The notes below the pieces were generated by a model. That model searched no databases and was not told the DNA's origin. It saw only the letters and a program-made list of their open reading frames with translations. A program made the position numbers and the translations under genes. Below are positions 56,831 through 64,000 of a stretch of DNA of 64,000 nucleotides, one piece after another. Every line of letters starts with the position of its first letter. Positions within the stretch are counted from its first letter, which is position 1. The stretch comes from Clarkia xantiana subsp. parviflora (taxonomy: Eukaryota > Streptophyta > Magnoliopsida > Myrtales > Onagraceae), in the NCBI GenBank assembly GCA_036873135.1, contig JAPTYO010000007.1:6802763-6866762 (forward strand). Reading direction: 5' to 3'.

Positions 56831-57060
56831 CTTCTATACACGACACTATAGGATTCAGCTGACTTAACAAATTCAATTGAATTTTTAATCTAAATAGCAA
56901 CTTAACAAAGTTTAAAAATCAAAATGTGATAAAAATTTCTTTAAATACCAAAATAACCATCGTCATTATTCGAAACATCATGTGAGGCGCTGCTATTTGA
57001 AACAGTAGTATTGCCTAATTTATTTTGTGGTTGTGTTACTGTTGTTCAGAACAACAACGT

Positions 57061-57061
57061 C

Positions 57062-57120
<59 letters not shown>

Positions 57121-57121
57121 T
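57061..57121. repeat. (TTA)n trinucleotide microsatellite, about 20 units
   Basis: An uninterrupted run of the TTA/ATT trinucleotide between RPL7 and GOS11. A likely length-polymorphic marker. Confidence 0.95.
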
Positions 57122-57711
57122 AGGTTTTAATAATTTAAAGAATTTATATAATTTTATAATTTTTTTATACCATATTAGTTTTAGTGTACAATTTGGACAA
57201 ATTATAACTTTAAATGGTAAAACTCTAATATGTTGGTGTTAAACAATTTTAGTTTATAGAGTTAATCCCTTCAAATAGTACATACTACACACATACCAAT
57301 AAAGTTTAAAAAAAACTGCAAAATTATATAAACAATTTATATTATCAAAACCTAAAAACTAAAAATGGGGAAAAAATGGAATAATTTTTTTAAAATAATA
57401 ATAAGGCGTGTTGCTGTTTTAACAGCGGTGTCTATTTTGATTTTTTTTTTTTTTTTAACAATTTTCGGCACATTTAATTTTTAGACTAACTTAGGTTGAT
57501 ATTTGCAATTTTAGTAATAAAAAAGTTCCGATGGATTGTGATACAAGCAAAGTGGACCCATTTGCCGTTGAGTTGTCATCGTCTCGTCCGTCTCTATTCA
57601 TTAGCTACATTGCATATCAAAATCGAAACTTCTGATTCTTCGGCATTGACACAGAGCTTCGTCGCGCAGGGATCTGGATTTTCGCGTTCTTTCGAGCTCA
57701 CCTGGAGGTCC

Positions 57712-59182
57712 ATGGAGGTGCCGAGCTCATGGGACGCCCTGCGCAAGCAGGTTCTTGATCTTGTTTCTTGAGCTAAATTCGGTTGGCTTCCAAAATTCGC
57801 ATATGAATGTTGCAATCAGGACTTCTTAGCTGATGGATTTTGTTTAATTCTGTGGGGGAAATGTTTCTTCATCTGCTTGACATTGGATTCGTTAGCAATT
57901 CTGAGCCAAATTCCAGTTTTTTGTACGACCAGAATAAGTTTGTTCTTGGAATTGTCTCAATTCTTGTTGAACAGCAAGATGACATTTTGCAAGAACGAGT
58001 TTTTAGTTTTTATGTTAATGATAATACCCTAAAGTTCTTTAATTTCTTCTCTGTGCTCATTCATTATCATTTCATTATAAAGGTTTGAACTTTAAAATCA
58101 GAAAATTGTATGTAGGCAAGGAAACTAGAAGCTCAATTGGATGAGAAAATGAATTCATTCCGTAAACATGTTGCTGCAAACACCGAGGCTTCAGAGAGCG
58201 ATCTTGAATCAGTAATCGATCTATTAATCAAACAGCTCGAGCAAGTCAATGTGCAGATGCAAGCCTGGGTTTCTTCAGGTGGATCTGATATGGTTTCTCA
58301 TACATTGACTCGGCATCAAGAGATCCTGTTAGATCTAACACAGGTTTGACCGGTTACAATATTTTCCCTGCATCTGTCCGATAATGATCTTACGTTGTAA
58401 TTTGATTAGCTTAGATATCATGTGGTTAAGTTATTAGTATAATTCATTGGTTAAATTAGACCTAATGGGATACTTCATATATATATGTATGAAATGTAGG
58501 AGTTTTATCGACTCTGCTCCCGACTTAGAGCTAAAAGAGAACATGCTTCTCTGATTGAGGATTTCAAGGAATACGATCAGAGCAGATTAGATCTTGAAGA
58601 TGGTGGTGTTTCTCCACAGCAAGCCCTTCTCAATGAGCATGCATCTATTAGCAGAAATACAGGCCAGGTCGGGATACCGGTTTTATTTACTATCTGATGT
58701 TTTTGAATATCAAACTTACACATTTATCTGTTTCAAACTTGATCAATTATCGGAAAATAAGATTCTTTTTGTTTCATATCAATTGTGATGCATCTGCAGA
58801 TGGATTCAGTGATTTCTCAAGCACAGTCAACACTCGGGGCACTTGTATTGCAACGTTCGACTTTTGGGGGCATTGACATGAAGATCACCAACATTGGCAG
58901 CCGTCTTCCTACTGTAGGATTTTACTCTGCTAAAATTGATTCAATCTGGATTTGTGATATGATGAATTAATTAGCATTTGAACACCAAATTTATTCCAAA
59001 TCTTCAATCCATTTACGACAACAATTTATTTTTCGGTTTATGAGACTCTATTATGTGTTTGTTTGCAGGTAAACAACATTCTATCTGCAATCAAGAAGAG
59101 AAAGTCCATGGATACTATTGTACTCTCTTTGGTCGCATCGGTATGCACATTTCTCATCTTCATTTATTGGTTAACTAAGTGA
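57712..59182 (+). CDS. GOS11: Golgi Qb-SNARE GOS11
   Basis: Exons 57712-57750, 58116-58343, 58500-58667, 58800-58913 and 59069-59182 give 220 residues. MEVPSSWDALRKQARKLEAQ, QMQAWVSSGG, SHTLTRHQEIL and QAQSTLGALVLQRSTFGGI are the GOS11 hallmarks. The C-terminal SNARE helix leads into a single membrane anchor (about 199-217, LSLVASVCTFLIFIYW) with only two residues after it. It should act in vesicle fusion within the Golgi as the Qb member of a SNARE complex, as GOS28/GOS1 does in animals and yeast. The open frame extends upstream of the chosen Met, but MEVPSSWD is the family start. Length is close to the Arabidopsis protein (223). Confidence 0.93.
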
Positions 59183-62100
59183 TGAGAGTGTTGCTGCTGC
59201 ATTTAGACGAGCTTCGTGTTAGTAAATTTTGATTCTTGTTCATTCATTGTTCTTCCCTCCATGTATAATCAATCATACATACCCATTGCATATACATATC
59301 CACTTGTATAGCATCAAGCCTATGTTCTACTCAATGATAAAGTAACTAAAATTACTTGTAGCTTACATTGTTCGTAGTAATTATATATTATTAGTTCAGT
59401 TATTACGACAATGATGTCGAACATAAGACCTAAAATTTGTAGTTATTGTCAATTTAAATCTTTAAAATTTTACATTTACCCCTGATTTTTTTATACTAAT
59501 TATATGCACATAACTTAATTTTTGCTTCCTGAATATAATTTCTGGCTTCGTCCTGAATAGGACATTATTAGTTAGATTATTGTATGGTAAGCTTTCCTTT
59601 TGAGAGTGACAGACAAACATCTCTTTAATTAGTTGGATATTAAACAAACATATGAAAAGGATGAAGCACAAGTTGCAAAGATATGTGGACTTTCACTTCC
59701 ATTATGGAGGTCCTCAAAAGCCACTTTATCTTGTGTGTTTTGCACTATATCTCTATCTGATGAATATTGATTTGTCTTATACTGTAGTGACCTTGTAGGT
59801 GTCCTCTTGTGCAGTAATAAGTTCAAAAAAAAAAAGTTAATTTAAAAAAAATTAGTCATATATATGATTAATTACCAATTGCAAGTTGAATTAATCATTT
59901 TACATAATTCAATTTGGATTTTAATTTTTTAAAATTAGATACTTGAACTTTTATTTGTTATCTTTATTATGACTTTCGTCAAATTAAATGAAAAAAAAAA
60001 ACATATTTCAAAACAAGAATTGTATGAGGGCTGAATTTGTCATTATGGACATTGACACTTTTTTTCATAATAATAATAATAATAATAGATAAAAATGGAA
60101 AGAGATTGACAGACAAATAGATCTCAAAAAAGATTATTGGGTCCAATTTCCATTAGACAAAGCATTCATGCATCATTGTCGTCATCATATATATCGTTTT
60201 AGATCCAAACTCTTTAAAAGTCTTATCTAGTGGAGGCGCGCAGAAGGTCATTTTGATTTTGTTACGTAAAATAATTATTATCTCAATTAACGTAAGAGTT
60301 AAACTTAAGATATGTAAAATCCATAGATGATAATGACATAAAGTAAGAAAAATTACGTGATTAATAATCACCTAGATTAATTATTAGCTATCTTGATTGT
60401 CTTATTTTAAGTGGTGTTTCACGTTGGCATGCATATATACACAGGAAGTGGTTTTGGGCACGTGGGTTATAAATCCATTTGGGACTCTGGGTGTTTCACT
60501 TTCAACAAAAATGGTCATAATCCGATGATGAATCATAAATGGGTGTGTTGTGTTTTTCTTCTAGACTAGATATATATTGGGTATATCCCATGGTGTGGTT
60601 GTATTATTATTAGAGTTACTAGGTTTTAATAGCCCAACATATTTAGCTTCTGTAATCGGTTGGTTGTAAATGTGACTTTTTTTCTTCATTTTTTTTTCTG
60701 TTATAACACAAGTAAGTTTTCTAGTATAAATTTTAATTTAAATAGAGTTTAAAAAAAAAAAAGGATATACTACAAAAATTCACACAAAGAAGTGCTATAC
60801 GACATATAACGGAAAAATAAACAGAAGTTAATTGAGACTTGAGTAGAGCATACCAAAGCCACATTCAGCACCACGTGATGATATTTTACAGAAAAAAACA
60901 GATTAAATTTGGTGTATAGAAAAACATAAGGTATTATCGAATCACCTAGGTGGTTCAATTGACCAGTAACCACACGTAGTGAAATACGTAACATATAAAG
61001 TATTATCGAATCACATAGGTGGTTCAGTTGACCAGTAACCAAACGTAGTGAAATATATATGTAGGGGTATAGATGAGCCAACTATCTGTTAAGTTCGACT
61101 CGAATCGATTAAAAAGTATTAAGTTTGAACTTGAACTCGGTCAAGCTTATATTTTGATACTCGAACTCGGTCAAATTTAAATTTTGAAACTCGAACTCAA
61201 CTCGTATCCAAGCTCGACATAATCGAATTAGACTCGTAAGCTCATTATACATTGCAATAAATTACTATTTCTCATGACTACTCGACTCGCAAATTCATTA
61301 ATACATCACAAAAATGAACATTTAAAATTACTACAATAATCAATAGAATCAACTTGAACTCGGAAGAATTATATATTTTAGTAAGGTCGATTAGGCTTGT
61401 GAGTACTTTCAAACCTCGGCTCGACTCAAAATTTGTCGAATTCGAATTTTGACTAAATTGATTCTAAGTACCTCATACCTAAACAAAACATAGTCAACAA
61501 TATGAGATACTAACTATTATTATTACTATTATACATATTGGACATGCAAAAGAGAGTTAAAGGTAGCTTTCACCAACTCAACTCATGAGGGGTTTTTCTG
61601 TAAAAAGAAAGCATTATTAGTGCTTTGAGATCTGTTTAAGAGTCAACATAGTATATATAGGTAGTGATGTCAGGTATATAATTAAGCCATCCAATCAAGA
61701 AAAAAAAAACGATTGATTGTAGCTGTTGATTCGTGTTTATCAAGTTTAGCTACAGCTAGTCCTATCATAGGAACAAGAAAGGAGATGCCGATACATATAT
61801 TGCCAAAACCAAACATAAATATTGTTTTCAAAGTCTTTGTGGAAGCTTACCTAACAAATCTATAGTAATTCTCTTGTCTCCTAGTTACTTTTGATTTGAT
61901 ATGTCCCTATAATTCATTACTTTTTAAAACCACAACTTATAAATTTTACTAATTTATTTTTCCACTCTTAAAAAAATATAAGCAAAAATAAGGGAAATTG
62001 TAAAATATATATATAAGCACATACAAATATACAATATATCTTTAAAAAAACATTTTTTACAAAATAAAAAAGATCAAAGAACTAAGAACATTAGCGTTAT

Positions 62101-62620
62101 TTAATTTAATTTTTTTTTAAACAGATTTTTTTTAACAGATAGCCACCTAACTAGCACGTGATCAAAATTAGAATTATTGTTGTTAATACTATATATAATA
62201 TGATGTAATTTAATAACAACATGTAGAAGAGAAGACTATCTATGCGGGGTTTGGCTTAGATGCGGGAACGAGTCCCCACCATAGAGGGGGCATATTGCCA
62301 TATTAACTTCTTTTTTTATATGTAATTTTTATCTTAAAATTTATAATTACTGTCAATTTAAACATTTAAAATTTGACATTAACTCCTTTAATTTTTTTTT
62401 ATACTAGTTACTTAGTTATAACTCAATTTTTATCCCTTAAACATAACTTATGGTTTCATTTCACTTAGATTTAATTATTATCATGATGCACTGAAATGTG
62501 GGAGCTAGAGGGGTGGGGTATGGAGAAAGAAGAAGTTAAATGAGAGTGAGTTACTTAAAACTAAACTATAGCAGCAGATAATGACTTTTATTTTCTTTTC
62601 AAGATCTCCATATCTTCTTT
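59183..62620. other. AT-rich intergenic region between GOS11 and zinc finger gene
   Basis: About 3.4 kb with no supported gene. It contains an (ATA)n stretch at about 60066-60087, a two-copy 69-bp tandem duplication (60924-61058), and a segment at 61080-61450 rich in CTCGACTCG/AACTCG motifs that looks like a decayed transposon. The last part is the promoter of the zinc finger gene. Confidence 0.45.
60924..61058. repeat. Two-copy tandem duplication, period 69 bp
   Basis: The sequence beginning GTATTATCGAATCACCTAGG at 60931 recurs at 61000, including GACCAGTAACCA and CGTAGTGAAATA, with a few substitutions. Confidence 0.85.
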
Positions 62621-63042
62621 CCTTGCCCCTTTATACTAAATGAAAAACTCATTTTCTTTATCTCAGGCTGTCCCTCAATATATCATCCTTTACATAAACT
62701 CCAAATTTACACAACTCATCAACCCTTTGCTTCATTCCACACACATACTCTCTCTCTCTCTCTAGCTTTGGATCACTATTCTGAACTGAAGCCACACCCA
62801 CAATATCTCTCTGCCCTATCCTCAACCTCAAGATTCATCTTTCACCTAGACACAACACACTCTGAGGTTAATTATCTCAGACAACGTTAGATAATTAGAT
62901 CCATCATCGTATCTCAATTCTCTCGACAACTATTCATAATATCTGTAGAGAGAGAAAGTGAGAGAAACCTTAATACCTTCCATTTATAGCTCCAACACTC
63001 CATTTTCACCTGCTTTTCCTTTGCCTTTAAAGTAAATACCTC

Positions 63043-63060
63043 TCTCTCTCTCTCTCTCCT
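63043..63060. repeat. (CT)n tract in the zinc finger 5' leader
   Basis: A run of CT dinucleotides about 27 bp upstream of the ATG, with another at about 62750-62764. CT-rich leaders are common in plant 5' UTRs and may support core-promoter function or translation. Confidence 0.8.
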
Positions 63061-63085
63061 CACATTTTATCAAGAACCAACCCAG

Positions 63086-63703
63086 ATGGAAGAAGAGAAT
63101 GGCAACTTAAGTGATCAACAACCAAACCTGGACTTGAGCCTCTCAAGGAAACTAGACCACATGCCTTGTGCTCCAAGCAATCCCGAGCTCAACCTCATTA
63201 ACGGCTTTGATGAGTCTGAGTCAGACCCAAACACCGACCAGACCCCACGAGGGTCTGAACCGGAGCATCGGGTCTTCCCTTGTAATTACTGCCAAAGAAA
63301 GTTCTACAGCTCGCAAGCACTCGGAGGTCACCAAAACGCGCACAAAAGGGAACGAACCCTAGCAAAGAGGGTCAATTCTCACTCGAACCGGTTTCCAAGC
63401 ATGGCTTCGCTTCCTCTACACGGCGCTTTCCACCATAGATCGCTTGGGCTCCAAGCTCACTCCATGATCCACAAACCGATATGGAATTCCAGGCAAGGTT
63501 TGGACCACCAACCTGCGATTGGGAGACTTGTGGGGCAAGAAAACAATGTCCATAGTGTCGGGATGGGAGGCTTCCCTCGGTTTGACACATTTCGGAGGTT
63601 CTCATCGGCCAAGGAGATCCATGGAGGGGGATTCAGGTGGGGTGGCTTGAAGAGCAAAGCAGATGAGATGCAAAATAAGCTTGATTTGTCCCTCAAGCTC
63701 TAG
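63086..63703 (+). CDS. ZFP1: C2H2 zinc finger repressor with EAR motifs (ZFP1/ZFP4-like)
   Basis: An intronless frame of 205 residues. An N-terminal EAR motif LDLSLS (15-20) precedes a single zinc finger (C66, C69, H82, H86) containing the plant-specific QALGGH (77-82). A second EAR motif LDLSLKL forms the extreme C-terminus. EAR motifs recruit TOPLESS-type corepressors, so a nuclear transcriptional repressor is expected. The single-finger plus double-EAR layout matches ZFP1, ZFP4, ZFP7 and KNUCKLES-like proteins. Proximity to an L7-1 gene, as in Arabidopsis (At1g80750/At1g80730), favours ZFP1. The leader is long and CT-rich, with a TATA-like TTTATACTAAAT at about 62630. Confidence 0.92.
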   Translation: MEEENGNLSDQQPNLDLSLSRKLDHMPCAPSNPELNLINGFDESESDPNTDQTPRGSEPEHRVFPCNYCQRKFYSSQALGGHQNAHKRERTLAKRVNSHSNRFPSMASLPLHGAFHHRSLGLQAHSMIHKPIWNSRQGLDHQPAIGRLVGQENNVHSVGMGGFPRFDTFRRFSSAKEIHGGGFRWGGLKSKADEMQNKLDLSLKL

Positions 63704-64000
63704 AAACATCGTTTTCTTCTTCTTCTTCTTCCTTTCTTTTCTTTTACTGCTAAGTTCTTCTTAATTAGGAGGGAAATCTGTAAATGCTCTTTTGGGGCAA
63801 TCTTTGTTTTCATACTTAGAGAAGTACTTTGATCTTCTTCTTGGTTGCTTTGAGAAGTAGAAAGAAGAGTATGAATTTGGTAAAATGTGGTAGACACTCT
63901 CATCAGTGGATTTTTACTCTACAGTTAATAGTTATCAGAATATGAATAAGAGAATACCGAAGTCTTCTCTTACAAATTGAGATTTATCAGTCATTTAAGT
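63704..64000. other. Zinc finger 3' UTR and flank
   Basis: A (CTT)n run immediately after the stop, then probable 3' UTR. Possible polyadenylation signals AATAAG-like near 63943. No further gene starts before the window ends. Confidence 0.5.

Larger units (their letters stand above)
56479..57711. other. Intergenic region between RPL7 and GOS11
   Basis: A divergent promoter region. RPL7 leader lies to about 56690 (GAGCAGCCGCTAGAGCTCTAG with TTTCGGCGAGG), followed by AT-rich DNA with a (TTA)n microsatellite at 57061-57121 and the GOS11 leader from about 57540. Confidence 0.5.

Noticed and set aside
57496..57711. Upstream extension of the GOS11 frame
   Set aside because: The frame is open, but the extra residues resemble no SNARE N-terminus, and MEVPSSWD is the conserved start.
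61080..61450. A possible intact transposon with CTCGACTCG motifs
   Set aside because: Neither terminal repeats nor a target duplication could be defined. It is only mentioned as a decayed repeat.

Overview
This is a stretch of nuclear genome from a flowering plant, almost certainly a eudicot. The genes are intron-rich with GT-AG splice sites, the intergenic DNA is very AT-rich and full of small DNA transposons, and every recognisable protein belongs to a land-plant family: LAZY/DRO1, pollen-type receptor kinase, CIPK, cinnamoyl-CoA reductase, QALGGH zinc finger and others. I cannot name the species.

Layout. 1-3.9 kb is AT-rich intergenic DNA with one hAT MITE. 4.5-6.0 kb holds a LAZY/DRO1 gravitropism gene (+). 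6.9-10.3 kb is a TMEM87-like seven-transmembrane protein (+). 10.9-12.9 kb is an LRR receptor-like pseudokinase (-). 15.7-19.4 kb is a PP2C phosphatase (+). 20.8-22.1 kb is the chloroplast J-protein J8 (+). 24.0-26.7 kb is an MRS2/CorA magnesium transporter (+). 27.6-29.4 kb is a mitochondrial-type PPR protein (+). 30.4-31.8 kb is an intronless CIPK (+). 33-49.7 kb is a repeat-rich block with fold-back, PIF/Harbinger, hAT and Mutator-like MITEs, Helitron ends, a Copia remnant and a small cluster of 3'-5' exonuclease-like genes (one intact, two decayed). 49.8-53.5 kb is cinnamoyl-CoA reductase (-). 54.9-56.5 kb is ribosomal protein L7 (-). 57.7-59.2 kb is the Golgi Qb-SNARE GOS11 (+). 59.2-63.0 kb is intergenic. 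63.1-63.7 kb is an EAR-motif C2H2 zinc-finger repressor (+).

The genes are independent plant transcription units, not an operon. Their order resembles a merger of two duplicated Arabidopsis chromosome 1 blocks (the J8/MGT1/PPR/CCR2/RPL7/ZFP1 side and the GOS11/CCR1/MRS2-1 side), plus the LAZY4-TMEM87-PRK group.

The most striking signal is a palindromic MITE family with 9-bp target duplications (Mutator-like). It sits repeatedly in introns: three copies in the PP2C gene, one in J8, two in MRS2 and two in CCR. Because each copy is self-complementary, copies in different introns of one gene could pair and affect splicing or produce circular RNAs. A hAT MITE lies about 20 bp upstream of the CCR TATA box. 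Several tiny poly(A)/poly(T) insertions with clean target duplications record minimal LINE-type insertion events. I saw no cellular system that I would call wholly new.
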